A DNA stretch of 64,000 nucleotides, taken from Paraphysoderma sedebokerense (lineage: Eukaryota > Blastocladiomycota > Physodermatomycetes > Physodermatales > Physodermataceae). The notes beneath the pieces are model-generated. The model had not been told where the DNA came from, searched no databases, and saw only the letters and a program-made list of their open reading frames with translations. Shown here piece by piece: positions 1 through 10,902 of the stretch; within the stretch, counting starts at the first letter, position 1, and the number at the start of each line of letters is the position of its first letter. The DNA is taken from the NCBI GenBank assembly GCA_025602915.1, contig JAHLJZ010000084.1:1-64000 (forward strand), in the 5' to 3' direction. The position numbers and the translations under genes were made by a program.

Positions 1-1
1 C

Positions 2-463
2 AACAAATTAGCCCTTTGTCAGTATATCGACCGCAGATGCCGAGCTAGGGGTTTCAGCTACGACAGTTGCATCCGGATCCAAGACGAAACACTCCGCCGG
101 TTCTGCATCCGATGGCGCCGTGGAATCTGGCATTTTGGTGATGCTAACCGGAGGGTATGTGGTCGACACGAAGGGAATGACGACAACTTCTTCAAACGGA
201 CCTGTGTGGACAGATGCGGTTACTTAGACGGATGGAGATGGGAAAGTGCTCAGTTTACGAAATTTCTACAGGATCGCTTTTTGACCGAAAAGATACGCAA
301 ATTCAACGGTGCCACCAACAATTACACTTTCATTGACTTCCTCTTGGACGAACAACGATACGATGTTGTTGCATCCATACAACGCATCCTCGAACAAGAT
401 ACCACTGAAGTCGAATTTACATACCTCACTCCGGCTGTGGAACCTGATGGCGTGAGAACATAG
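2..463 (+). CDS. C-terminal part of a Cys-rich protein, 5' end outside window
   Basis: The frame is open from base 2 to a TAG at 461-463, giving 153 residues of the end of a protein. I do not recognise it. The first ~70 residues are rich in Cys and Arg, with about eight cysteines spaced like a small disulfide domain. The rest is a helical, Cys-free segment ending in an acidic, Val-rich tail. A possible splice acceptor (CAG, 20-22) has the same phase, so the visible exon may really begin at 23. The cysteine pattern suggests a secreted or lumenal domain, but no signal peptide is visible because the start is missing. An AATAAA lies about 215 bp after the stop. Confidence 0.5.
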   Translation, partial: NKLALCQYIDRRCRARGFSYDSCIRIQDETLRRFCIRWRRGIWHFGDANRRVCGRHEGNDDNFFKRTCVDRCGYLDGWRWESAQFTKFLQDRFLTEKIRKFNGATNNYTFIDFLLDEQRYDVVASIQRILEQDTTEVEFTYLTPAVEPDGVRT

Positions 464-1154
464 TGACGGTCAACTGGAAACTGCGGGTAGTTTAAGGTGG
501 AAAGAGAAGGGATATGAAGGGAAGCGAACAATATATCAAGTCGTTCATTGTCTATATTTTATCTAGTATTACATTATGTACCCATCGCACAAACACTGTA
601 TTAATACCACGGCATGTAGTCTGTTTCACTCATCCAAAGGGTGGGTGAGATTTCAAAAATGTTCCTTGTACAAGGACAATAAAACCCCTTTAATATGCCT
701 AACCTAACCTAGATCCCCCAGAGTTGAAACTCGAACTATGAACTACAGACACTCGAACCCCGATTATGACAAACTAAGTAAAGTTACATCAGTTTGTGGA
801 ATGGAAGTGTAGAATTGTTATTTGTAATTATTCTTCCTACAGTTGGAAATCTTATTATGAAGTCAAGGACGGAGGAAGTTTAGTTAGTCTTACGCAGCTA
901 TGCTGTTGCTATAGATACGTATCTTTATTGCAAAATTTGTTTATATTTCGTAATTCTCTAAAAAGATGATAAATATGAGAAGGTCGAAATTTTTTATTCG
1001 AAAAAAGTGTATTGCAAGCTAGGAACGATAAGGAGTTCAAAATGTTGAACCCATTTGAAGACGTGTGCAAAGCAATCTGTGAACTGGGTGTTCCCATCAT
1101 TCTAGGGCTTAACCGTAAGTATAACAGCTACATATGGTAATAACTGGCCTTGCT
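464..1154. other. Intergenic, convergent 3' ends
   Basis: This gap holds the 3' flank of the Cys-rich gene, with AATAAA at 678-683, and probably the 3' flank of the minus-strand membrane gene that follows. Short open frames here have no recognisable content. I see no RNA gene or repeat. Confidence 0.4.
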
Positions 1155-2422
1155 TTACAATTGTGGACGCTGGTGGGAGTACAACGGAATAACAACTAAA
1201 ACAGAAATCATCCCGAGTACAAATGTTATGAAGAACCCAATGAAGATTGATAGAGGGACATGCGCGAATACTTCGTTTCGGTTGAGAATGAACCAGACTA
1301 GCAGTGCGAATTCGCAAAAACGGTGCCCCAAGAGTTCGAGAGTGTTACAAGCGGAGAGCTGATAAGGTTGGATTTGCGAATGCAGAAAACAAAAGATCTC
1401 TAATAAAAACATAGAAACTAACACTTGAAATAGATGACGACCTTTTTGAATTTTTAATCAATATTTGTTCTATTTTATTTGAAATGTAAACGGGACTCGT
1501 CAACCCTAATCTGAGAGGAAAACGTACCCAGCGAAAAACAAGTGGATCAATGATAGAAAAAATTTAAATGCCAAGAGCACCAAGATAAAGTACTGTTTTT
1601 CCATTTTGTATATAGCTCTTGGATGGATAACATTTTGACAAAGAATTTTGAAACCGATTCGATATTCATTGTTGTCATTGTTATTTGTTGAGCTTCCATA
1701 CAATAGAAATACGAAGTAGATCGGAATGCCAATCACAAACAAACTTGAATCAATTTATCAGAATATCAGTCAAATACGTTACAGTGTCTCTTCTTGGAAT
1801 AAAGGCCAAAAACATACCAAATCCAAAATATTGATGCAAATATCTCAGAGTACTCGTTGTCAGCTACATCAGAGCAATTATATAACTGGACATTTTGCAA
1901 GTTAGTGTTGGCACGTAAACAAGTGAAGGAACTTATGCAACTGCATTACCATATCTATGCACTTACCGTCAGCGAATACGACACCAGCGTCAGATAAAAC
2001 ATTGTTAATCCAAAGTTATATGCCTTCAATGTTTGAAATGGGAGGGAGTTAGAAGTGCTTATCGGCTTTCTGTTGTCCTTCGGCACCTTTGCTATAGACC
2101 CATTTTCCTTGCTGTGGAAGGAATGGCGGTTGCAAAAGACATAAAGTCCACATCCCAATGCCAAAAACAAAAATGCAACTAAAGGAAATGCAAGAACAAG
2201 TTTGAATTGACTCTTAGTCATGTTATTAGCATGGTAACATTCCGGTGCTGATATCTTGCAAAATAGACCTGAGAAAATATTCCAAACCCGTGTTTGAAAT
2301 TGTGCTGGCCAGGATAACTTAAAATTCCGGATAATAGAAACAGTCTGTGCAATGTTGACGAAAACGGAAATGAATCCTAGTCTTAGTACGATCGTACCGT
2401 CAATTTTCAGATATTGCGTCAT
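1155..2422 (-). CDS. TRP-like multi-TM protein without large ectodomain
   Basis: Four minus-strand exons read as one polytopic membrane protein. Exon 1 is 1967-2422, exon 2 1818-1885, exon 3 about 1528-1743, and the last exon lies within 1155-1424. The first two junctions keep frame with GTAAGT and GTATGT donors. About seven hydrophobic segments are visible. The order of motifs follows the C-terminal membrane region of the large TRP-like/EGF-type membrane proteins common in chytrids and other protists: a Tyr-rich helix ending in YNC, then the strong motif IGIPIYFVFLLYG, and in the last exon QPYQL followed by NTLELL. Those proteins normally carry a large Cys-rich ectodomain, which is not seen here. 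A TAA sits directly before the ATG at 2422. The exon 3 to exon 4 phase does not resolve cleanly, so the 3' end is uncertain and the gene could be decaying. Confidence 0.5.
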
Positions 2423-3089
2423 TTATAGCAAGGACAGACTGAAATGATAAGGTGAAATCCAATGTACCGTTTTCCGATACAGAGGGCGCCCAGCGTAGAT
2501 GACATGTCGGTGGCTCTAGGCTCTGCACAATCTTTCATGAAGATATGGTTGTGATGCGGTATTGCCGGTGAATGAAGTAAAGAGACAGTTTTTTGTGTGC
2601 TGGCCGAGGTGGTCAGGAATGTTTCCGGCGCGACGGAGCCAGTAATCATTTGCCGTTTCCTCGCGCCAGTCAGCACAGGCATTTTAATCCAATCAATATG
2701 ATATACAATTTGCAGATACCGTTAACAGCATTTAAAAATGGTACAGCAAATAAAATCGCTAGTACCCTGACAATTGGGTTTGATTTATGCAGAATGGTGA
2801 CCCGGTTTAAGTTAAAGATTACACGGGAATCGCCCCATGATTCGTATTTATTATATTTCCGCAATCAACGCTTTCATGTTATACAATTTGCAATATCATA
2901 ACTTTAGCGGCATTTAAAACTGTCATCGCTAATAAAATCGCTCGTACCCAGAGATTTGGATATGATATATGCAAAATGGGGACCCGTTTGTTAGTTGGCA
3001 TTCAACAGTTGTTGCTCTTGCTTTCAACCCTTGAACTCAATACAAACATTCGCTATTATGTTTACCGGTAAATGTAGATTGATGTTATA
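2423..3089. other. Intergenic with a duplicated block
   Basis: No gene is supported here. The gap carries the imperfect direct repeat listed separately. A pyrimidine-rich run ending in TTTCAG (minus strand, just upstream of 2422) could be the acceptor of a 5' UTR intron of the membrane gene. Confidence 0.35.
2699..2996. repeat. Imperfect direct repeat, two ~117 bp copies
   Basis: Copy one (about 2699-2815) and copy two (about 2877-2996) share a colinear series of blocks: ATACAATTTGCA, GCATTTAAAA, AATAAAATCGCT, GTACCC, a TTTG-ATATGCA-like stretch, and GACCCG followed by TTT. The copies are about 178 bp apart and differ by many substitutions and small indels. They have no coding content and no obvious terminal structure. 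They look like an old local duplication or two relics of one short dispersed repeat. Confidence 0.6.
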
Positions 3090-5965
3090 TCACCACCATC
3101 CCAGGGCTTTCCACCATAACAAGCCGGCCGTGAACAGAACTATAATATAGACTAGACTAACAATGAAGCCCACCAGCAACCACTTTATTGATTTGACGTG
3201 CCCAATACCAAAATAGATCACGATAGGACCTGAAGAATAATATGTCTGTGATGATTGCGAGAACATTCATAACCGAAAGTTGCAAAATCAATTATGTACG
3301 TTCGTTTCAAGGATAAAGCGGATTGGATGAAAACATAATGGATCAAAAAGAGAGTCATAAAGGTTAGTTGGGGTGGTACCAGTAATAATGGAGCACCGAA
3401 GAGAAATAATAGCCAAACAGACTAATCGACATCGGATAGAGAAATCAACAAACCAAACAACCGCACAAACATCCGAAATAACCGATCAAAGCAACCACCA
3501 TTTTACCGCCGTTTGCCTCTATGTCACCATTCAATCCATCGCCTAAGAAGGTTCTCAAGGCAACAAACACTGGGCCAACAAACGCCATAATATGGCCAGT
3601 GAGACTTGAGAATAAGTACATGTTATACATGTAAAAGAGAACGGCCACGAATATTGCAGGAAAAAATGAAGTCGGTAAGATTGAGGAGAGAAGAGTGCCA
3701 AGGTACGTGGTGATTGATAAATGTGTGAGTTGGTCGGACAATGCTATGTCGAGTCGGATAAAAGATAAGTCGCCTAAACTCATAACACGGATGCGAACAA
3801 TATAAAGCCATCCAAATACAAACCAATAAACCCTCCTAGCCAAAAATATACATCCCAAGCCTTGTAATTTTTCATCACCATATCTATGGTTATGGTTTCT
3901 AAATAGCATAAAACCATAACAGCAGAGAAAGCCACAAGGGCAGAGTCGAGACGAGTTATGGAAGAAGTGGCCCAAAGAAGTAGTGCAACGGCAAGGATCG
4001 CTAGCAATTGCTGCAAAATACGAGAAGGAAAATATTAGTTCAAGTACTTGTTGCAGTGAGGAGAACAACACACCTTCTCCTTTGGCGTTACCGAGCCCAA
4101 TTGCATCAGCTCGATCTCAACCATTTCTCGCACCGCATGCATGTCTACGTCTCCATCAGAAGGATGTTGCTCATCATTACCCCGAATCTCTGCTTCTATA
4201 TCCTCCAGCTCTGCGGGAGACTTTTCCTTCAACCAGCTGAGTACATTCGGAATTCGTAGTACACCAGTTAAAAAGCCGATTAATATTGGCAGAAAAAACA
4301 TGAGAACTATCGCCGGAATAAGTCCCCCTATTAGCCAGCTAGTGAATCCAAAATCAATATTTAACACTTGCTTTGCCGTGGCAGATACGATTGGATTAGC
4401 GGCCATGCCTGATGAATTTTGTTCAGGTGACGAAGATGGCAAGCGTGTAACGAAGTGGATGAAAATGGAGGACAAAAGAAGGTCAATTTTGGATTGGCGA
4501 TCAGAGACAAGCAAAGAAAGAAAAAAGAACGAACCAGTTATATGAAACGCTGCGGATATCAAATTAGCATGAGCAGACGTCAATATCAAAAACTGGGCTA
4601 TTGGTGGCGATTCCGTGCTTGATATGGAGTTCACTTCAGACGACTCCTGAGATTTAAAAGGATTGTGTTGCTGCCGTTCGACATTACTTTCTGAATTGTC
4701 ATCGGGTGTCGTGCTAGAGTGTGAATGGGATGAGGAAGCGGAATGGGACAGTGATTGGGACCTTGGTGGAATAGAGGCTATGTTGTTATTAGAAGAAGAT
4801 GTGACTGATGGCGGTGTGGTGGATGAAAGCATTTCGATGACTGATACTACAATTGGCATAACCACACCTTTTTCGATCAATCAAGTTAAGAGGGGTTAGA
4901 TACAATGGATGAAACTAAATCATATGTTTGCAAGAAAAAGAAATACAAACCTCCTCCTCTCGCTGTATTGCTGGGAATTAATAAACCCAATAGATATTCG
5001 CATAGGCATATTGACCAAGCGACTCCTAGGATTGATTTACCAAGATATTTCAAAAGAAGAAGGGATATGCGTTTTCCCAATCCTGTGACTTCCACGGCTT
5101 TACAATAGTAGTATTGGCACCAAACAGTGCAGCGTTATACAACATTGCATTAACATGGCGAGCCGTAAGAGAAAAATTGCGGAAAAGATTGATAATAAAT
5201 CTACCTTTTCCAATTTGAAACGCCGCAAACACCAACCACCCAACATGATTTGAATAACTAAAAGTTGGATACTGTGAGAAACTACAAAGATGGCCGATAA
5301 ATTAGATCCGAATGAACATTGTCCGTACCCTTTCAGAAGTGCCTCAAATGTATCTTTGGACCCGTCACATTTATATTCTAGTCCGTCGCAACTCCTACAT
5401 TCGACTTTTTCACCACTCTTCGTCACGCACATTGCGGTTTTGGTATATGCCAGCACGACAATACCCAATCCAACGAGCATAGTCAAATCGTATTGAGAAG
5501 TCAAAACGCCAAAAATTATGGCAACAAATACGGCAAGAAGATGCATGGAAGTAGGTGAGAGAGGAGAGGATGAGGGCGGGGGTATATTCCATATTATAAC
5601 GCAGACGATTAAAGTCGGTAGTAAGGATAATATAGGTTGTCGGGCAAGGAGGCGTTTTAGAAGAGTTGATTTTGGGAATGACACATTCGGTGCTACAAAT
5701 TCAATGTTGTGATTGGCGAGGCATTGAGTCTTTAATACAGCTTATTGTTAGATATTGCAAGAAAAGTCATTTTACCATTGTCAGCAGAGCTAGAAGATGA
5801 TAGTCGAGGAAAGGATTCTAAGAGTGGCGAACGTTCGTCCGACACAACCACACTGTTTGAGCTTTCCGATTTTGTATATATGTTCTGCGGCCTTGATGTT
5901 TCTCTAGGGTTATGTTCTTCGGATGACTGATTATCGCATGCTTTGTTATCTTTGGAAATAGGCAT
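3090..5965 (-). CDS. DASS/SLC13-type anion transporter (CitT/DiT1-like)
   Basis: This is a multi-exon polytopic transporter of the divalent anion:Na+ symporter family, related to plant plastid dicarboxylate translocators and bacterial CitT. Family motifs appear in order: PSNTARGGG, joined across an intron to VVMPI; HANLISAAFHIT spliced to GMAANPIV; WDVYFWLGG; LFSSLTGHI; and TYYSSGPIVIYFG, followed by a WWKALGWW C-terminus. Exon 1 is 5776-5965, exon 2 5329-5692, and the last exon 3090-3245. Internal introns are placed by matching these motifs. The N-terminus has a hydrophilic Ser-rich tail with RSPLL (dileucine-like). A Cys-rich insertion between the first helices (about residues 150-175) is unusual. 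The substrate is probably a di- or tricarboxylate or another anion, and the compartment is unknown. The start is the only upstream ATG in frame. Confidence 0.9.
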
Positions 5966-6560
5966 CGCCGTCTATCAGAACGCCCACATACAACTCGAGA
6001 AATGATTCGCCTCTACAATAGAAACTGAACTTGGAAACGCCGGTCTATGTATATTTGTGATAATTCGGCAAAGATATCTAATCAACAAAAATTTGAAATT
6101 AGGATCATCACCAAAATCTTTGTAATGTCCTCTGATATGCCATCATACACGACCAATCCACTGAACAGAATCGACCCATTTCAACCAGAAAGGGTTCTTT
6201 CGAGCAGCAACGAGATACATCGGCTGGAAAGATATGTACTTACAGTATGTGATATCCAGCAATAGATATGTTGATTCTTTGTCAATAAAGAGAGATTTAT
6301 CTACTTATAATATTTCCAAAGACGGCCGTACTCGCTATCTTTGCTGCCATGTGGCTTCAAATCAAATTTTTTCTGGTGCGAGCAAATTCCGAATTCTTCA
6401 TTCCTCATCCAAAAAACGACGATAATTTCGCTCTTCTGTCAAACGATATCAATATCATTGCTGTATAGACTCTCTCGGATATCTCTCCTCGTATTCTCTG
6501 TGTTCCGTCCCTCTCTCGATTAGTCGTAATCTTCAAGACACACCATATTACCTCATCAAG
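5966..6560. promoter_or_regulatory. Divergent promoter region, transporter / NDUFA1
   Basis: This ~595 bp gap separates the minus-strand transporter from the plus-strand NDUFA1 gene, so it must hold both promoters. It has a pyrimidine-rich run (about 6430-6530) just before the NDUFA1 start. I see no clear TATA box. Confidence 0.4.
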
Positions 6561-6963
6561 ATGCCTGTTCCGTTCGAAGCCCTACTGCCACTCGGCATTA
6601 TTGCAGGAATGTTTACTGTGACCGGTACCATGGTCGGAATGGTCCAGAGAATTAAAACCGGTGGAAAGGTATCAAGTGCTTCCACTGCTTTTAACTAAGA
6701 TATGATTGTCTTGGAAGTACTGTGATGACTGAGTGATGACTCAATTGATATTCCGACTGAGTTGAATTTAGCATCAGTAACTGACAATTGAATTTATCAT
6801 GAATCCTAATAGCCTCAACGATATGGATTAGATAATTGGGATAGAGCAATGATGGCAAGAGATCAAAGGTTGACCGGTGATATGTATAAACAAAATGTTT
6901 GTTTTCTCTCCCTCATTTTGGATTTGGTTTCAGTCGGACGATCCTCTCTATACGTCTGTGTAA
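6561..6963 (+). CDS. NDUFA1/MWFE-like subunit of mitochondrial complex I
   Basis: This is a 73-residue protein from three exons: 6561-6668, 6813-6896 and 6934-6963. It is a small accessory subunit of NADH:ubiquinone oxidoreductase in the inner mitochondrial membrane, next to the ND1 module. It begins MPVPFEALLPLGIIAGMF, the hallmark start of fungal NDUFA1, with one TM helix. It then reads QRIKTGG, and after the first intron GLDNWDRAMMARDQRLTG, which matches the conserved W-D-R...RD-R-LTG block. The last exon codes nine residues before TAA. Both introns have GT..AG borders and keep frame. Its presence implies a working complex I. The exons are so short that automated gene calls may miss it. 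Confidence 0.93.
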
Positions 6964-8610
6964 TGCATATTGTTATTTGATTATTAATTAACCTGCTGTT
7001 TCCAACCATGTTCAATTATTCATCGATCTCGGTTTGACAAACAGGATAATCCAATAGCACCACCCGAATTCTCAACCAATGGTGTTGTGTATTTGAGGAA
7101 AATAGCCTAATTATACCTTTGAACTTTAGCAATAAAAACAAAATTCTATTCAAACTGTATTGTGATTGTTCCGCCAGTGATTGATTCTTAGTTTCGGTAT
7201 CCATGTCCAACTTCGTGGACCTCAATTGTTGCTAGCGCATCGACAATCGTTTATCGATATAAATCTCGAGCCTTATCTCTCCCAATTACCCGACTCGAGT
7301 TACAAGTTCTTAACTTCTTGCACGACTGATGCAGAAATACGAAATTATCTTGTGTTAATGATATGTCAATCTGCGGTTTCGAATGAGGTCAAATGGCGAA
7401 GCTTCCATCTTGCATTTCCCTCAACATGCTCAAACATATGCAGCTCAGCACTGTTTTTTGCTGATTACTAGTGCTGATCTCTGCGTTTGTAGCCATCAGT
7501 ATTTTTTGGGACGTTGTCAGGTCACAATTACTCGCTTTTAGTTGACTGGAGTATCTTCAGCCGAGTTGCTTCAAGCACCAACAATCCATCACCAATTTGT
7601 CTTTAATATGCTTCTTAATACCGACCTTTGTTTAATGAATTAAGGAAGGAAACCTGTTTTGAGAAAAACTGAACAGGGTTCTATTTGCGTCCTCTTTGGG
7701 CTGTGTTCATATTTAGATTTTAAAGTGATCTTTCAAGTAGTGCTTCAAATCATCTAATTTAAATCTACCAGTGTAATTGTAATGTTATCGTTCTGCATTC
7801 TGCCGCCGATTTCCACTCTCCCTGAATGATTGTATCACGTATCAGAGTTATGTGTTTATGCAGTGTGCTTGTAATGAAAGATGTCCTGCTGCATCCTTCT
7901 ACATTTCTTTGCAATTTCATCAGACAGGACCCTCTTTTAGGAGATTTGGCTGTTCCGCTGCTTTTAATTTAGGCTAGAATTGCCCTGCATTATATTGTTG
8001 TTTGCTGATCTGGCTATTCTGATTGTTCAACGCCGGATCCTAACTTTAAGGTGATGCTATTGCTCCTGGCAGCCTGGCTCGATTGGCAGACGTAAGAGCC
8101 TACGCTCCGATGGTAATTTTGATTACTTATATGAAATCCGTCATCCTCTTATGTCTTCGAACAACATTGGCCTTCGAGATATGGACCGGATGATAATATG
8201 ATGAGATGATGTGCTCGCCAACACAACTATGGCACTCTTTTGGACAAAAAACCAATGTCAATCATACTCTCTTTGTCATCATTGTCCTAAATTCATAACC
8301 ACGGAATGCACTTTTCACGCTCCGACCATGATTGATAATGTGCATTTATCAAGCTTCCCAACACCAAAATGCAGTTGCCCTTTTGCCAAGTTCCAAAGAG
8401 TACGGCGAAACATTGCGTTCCCTTGCCCTCGCCCGCCATCTTCGTTTCTCGATTCAATTTTTCTTTTTCTAATTCCAACTACATACATCGCAAAGGAAAT
8501 AATACAACAAACTTCCTTCTTCTCTAATATATCTTCAGTACTCTCTGATCTCTGCTACCCCGTCAGTTCCTGTCCCTATTTATCTTCTTTTTGTGTCTTA
8601 ATTCCGCAAA
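6964..8610. other. Long intergenic region, no gene recognised
   Basis: About 1.65 kb lie between NDUFA1 and the next gene. Short open frames (for example 7181-7471 and 8211-8600) have no recognisable domain and unremarkable composition. The last ~200 bp are pyrimidine-rich and look like promoter and 5' UTR of the next gene. I looked for tRNA A/B boxes near 8068-8140 and found no fold. Confidence 0.4.
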
Positions 8611-9939
8611 ATGAACGATCCTACCCGCCCTCTTCTTACGAACACCGATAAATCATATGCTGGGATCCCTGCGTTCCAGAATGCGCAGCATTACAACTCC
8701 CTCAAGTACTCTTATCCACCTATTTTTGTAATCAAGCGAGAAAAGCCGTCGCTGTGGCGCAGATTAAAAGCTGTATTTGGGAAATGTCTTTGTTTAATGG
8801 TCGTTTCAGCCATTGCTTTAATCTTTTTCTGTGGAATGTTTGTCATGGTAAGAATGAAAATGCCCCATGTTGATAAGTTCTTGTTGCGTTCATGACTAAC
8901 CTCTGCATCCGCCCTATCGATAATGACAATCAGCTTACGTCGAATGTTACATTTTCTGGGTGCCCTTCTTCGACACCCTTGCCGACTCAAGAATGGAGAT
9001 TGAAACGGAATGATTCCTACGTTAATTTTATAGTCAAAGTCGAGGGACCAACTGTAAGTGACTGTGTCTTGCAGAAGCGAAAAGATCGTGTGGCTAATTG
9101 ATTTTTTCCTACAGGACGGAGACTTTGACGTTGTGCCAACAATGTCGTCCGAATTATCTGTTACTGCCGATGTCTCGACATCATCGGATCCTCATTTTGC
9201 AGCCGTTGAATTCCACGAAGAGTTTCGGCCCAAAAACAAAACTTGGGTAATCACTGTGAAGATCCCACAAGTTCCATCCGAAATTGAGGACAACCAGCCC
9301 TGTACCTACACACGAATTCAAATCAATGTTCCATCTTCACCTCCCTCATCGAACACCGATCTGTGCTCCGACTGTAATTTGCATCTACATGCTGCGGCAA
9401 TGAATGTCAATCTGAAGCAAACCAACCTCTCTCCGGATCACTCGACCCCAACTTGGGTACCTACTGTTCTGAATTCCCTCGTCATCAATACTGTCGCAGG
9501 CAAGGTCGAATCAGAATACTGGGCTTCTCCTCGATTCTCCAGCTTATCAGTTGAGTCGGTTAGCGGTTCAATCCATTTTCCAAATCTTGTTGCACCGGTG
9601 CTCAACGTGAACACTGTTTCGAGCGAAGCAATTATTGAAAAGCTATCAACTGCCCATGGGACCCCGGTTGATTTAAAATTGAAGTCTGTGAGTGGTTACA
9701 ATAAACTGGTACTGGATAGATCAGTTGCTCCTTTTCAATTTGATTTGGATACGTTTGTTGGGTCGACGCATGTGTACGTGACCACGAAGGATGTGGCCGT
9801 CACATATGATGAATATAGTCGCGGAAAAAAATCCGGAAATGTTCAAGCGAAAGGACCAGATGGTGAGGATAGTGTATCTCCGAACTTGGGTAGGATAACT
9901 ATGACCAGTTTGGCGGGTAGTTCTGACATATTCGTATAA
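8611..9939 (+). CDS. Type II membrane protein with DUF4097-like lumenal domain
   Basis: Three exons (8611-8847, 8934-9053, 9115-9939) give 393 residues. The short cytosolic N-terminus contains RPLL, like a dileucine sorting signal. One TM helix follows at about residues 58-78 (LCLMVVSAIALIFFCGMFVM). The long C-terminal lumenal or extracellular part carries about six potential N-glycosylation sites. Its second half is rich in short beta-strand repeats of the type VNTVSSEAIIEKL and LKSVSGYNKLVL. That pattern resembles the DUF4097/adhesin-like beta-solenoid found in fungal vacuolar and secreted proteins. The function is unknown. The neighbouring DUF3712 gene has the same topology. Splice donors are GTAAGA and GTAAGT. 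Confidence 0.75.
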
Positions 9940-10455
9940 ATCATTAAGATAGTTTGAATTTATGGTTGCCGTGATGTTGCTTGATGTATCTATCGTTCAA
10001 AACTTATGTAATAGTATTCACTGAAATGAGTTTAATTAATCTTTTACTTGCATTTTGTACCGTCCGTTTTATCATTTTGAATGTGTGATGTTGACATTGA
10101 CTTGTTCCGTTAGCAGACGGATCTGCACATATTCAGTACAATGGACATTAATTTGAGATACGTTGGACGCACAATATTATATATATCATACTATTGTTAA
10201 CGCTGTCTTATTATAGCTTGGGCGAAAAAACGCCGAACAAACGCGATCAAGATCCAAGAGATTAAAAATAGATCCCTCATTCCCACGCACAAGAGAGCGA
10301 CATCATTAACAACTTTCAACCGTCTCGTTAAGAGTCTTTCTATAAAAACAACATTTAGAGCAGTATATAGAACTATTTAAAGAGCGGATAGTACGCTGCT
10401 TTTGGGTATTTTACATTCAGACATCGGGCACCTTTCGAAACCTCACATCCCTACA
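9940..10455. promoter_or_regulatory. Intergenic; TATA-like element before orphan gene
   Basis: This gap holds the 3' flank of the DUF4097-like gene and the promoter of the next gene. A TATAAAA at 10341-10347 lies about 110 bp before the chosen ATG at 10456. Nothing else stands out. Confidence 0.4.
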
Positions 10456-10902
10456 ATGACCGGAACGAAACTTCTGATGCCGAATATCGACATTTTCATT
10501 TATTTACTCCAGAACCATATCCATCCGTTCGATTACCATACTATCCGTCTCACTTCTCGTTCACATTATGAAATCATTAAAACACACTTCTACTCTCTCA
10601 TAAATAATCATCCTTTGCTCAGCCACTCTAATTGGCAGTCCCTCAGTTACATCCCTCGACTGTCGTTAAACATAATCGAGAAATACGGCAAAAAGTTGAA
10701 TTGGGGTGCCTTAATCTACCGCCAGAAGGTTCCTGAATGGATAATATACAAGTACGAACATGTACTAGATGAACGAAAACTCTGGTGGATGGTCGGATGG
10801 AGCACAGCGTTTAATGTTCGGGATGATTGGTCTGAAGAGTTTAAAGATTTTGTTAGAGCAAAGATGGCCCAAGGGGACCAAAAACGAATGATAGAACTAT
10901 AG
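10456..10902 (+). CDS. Small F-box-like orphan with W-x-x-L repeat
   Basis: This is an intronless frame of 148 residues from ATG 10456. The frame extends further upstream, but with no ATG. The N-terminal ~40 residues (MPNIDIFIYLLQ ... IRLTSRSHYEIIKTHF) have the hydrophobic spacing of an F-box-like helix set. The centre reads KLNWGALIYRQKVPEWIIY, which resembles the W-x-x-[IL]-x-x-[QR]-x-[LV] repeats seen in many giant-virus and some bacterial and protist F-box-type proteins. A second, weaker copy follows (LDERKLWWMVGW). A role as a substrate adaptor for ubiquitin ligase is a guess. There are no introns although neighbours have several, which fits a short or acquired gene but does not prove transfer. 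Confidence 0.6.
   Translation: MTGTKLLMPNIDIFIYLLQNHIHPFDYHTIRLTSRSHYEIIKTHFYSLINNHPLLSHSNWQSLSYIPRLSLNIIEKYGKKLNWGALIYRQKVPEWIIYKYEHVLDERKLWWMVGWSTAFNVRDDWSEEFKDFVRAKMAQGDQKRMIEL

Noticed and set aside
696-712. Telomere-like CCTAACCTAACC
   Set aside because: Only two units and internal to a gene region; chance match.
701-775. Possible tRNA, from a minus-strand GGTTCGAGTGTC resembling a B box
   Set aside because: No matching A box, acceptor stem or anticodon arm could be drawn in either orientation.
8068-8145. Possible tRNA, from TGGCTCGATTGG resembling an A box
   Set aside because: No B box at the right distance and no cloverleaf.
8211-8651. Open frame of 146 codons upstream of the DUF4097-like gene
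   Set aside because: Pyrimidine-rich, no domain, and it overlaps the start of a well-supported gene in another frame; best read as promoter and 5' UTR.
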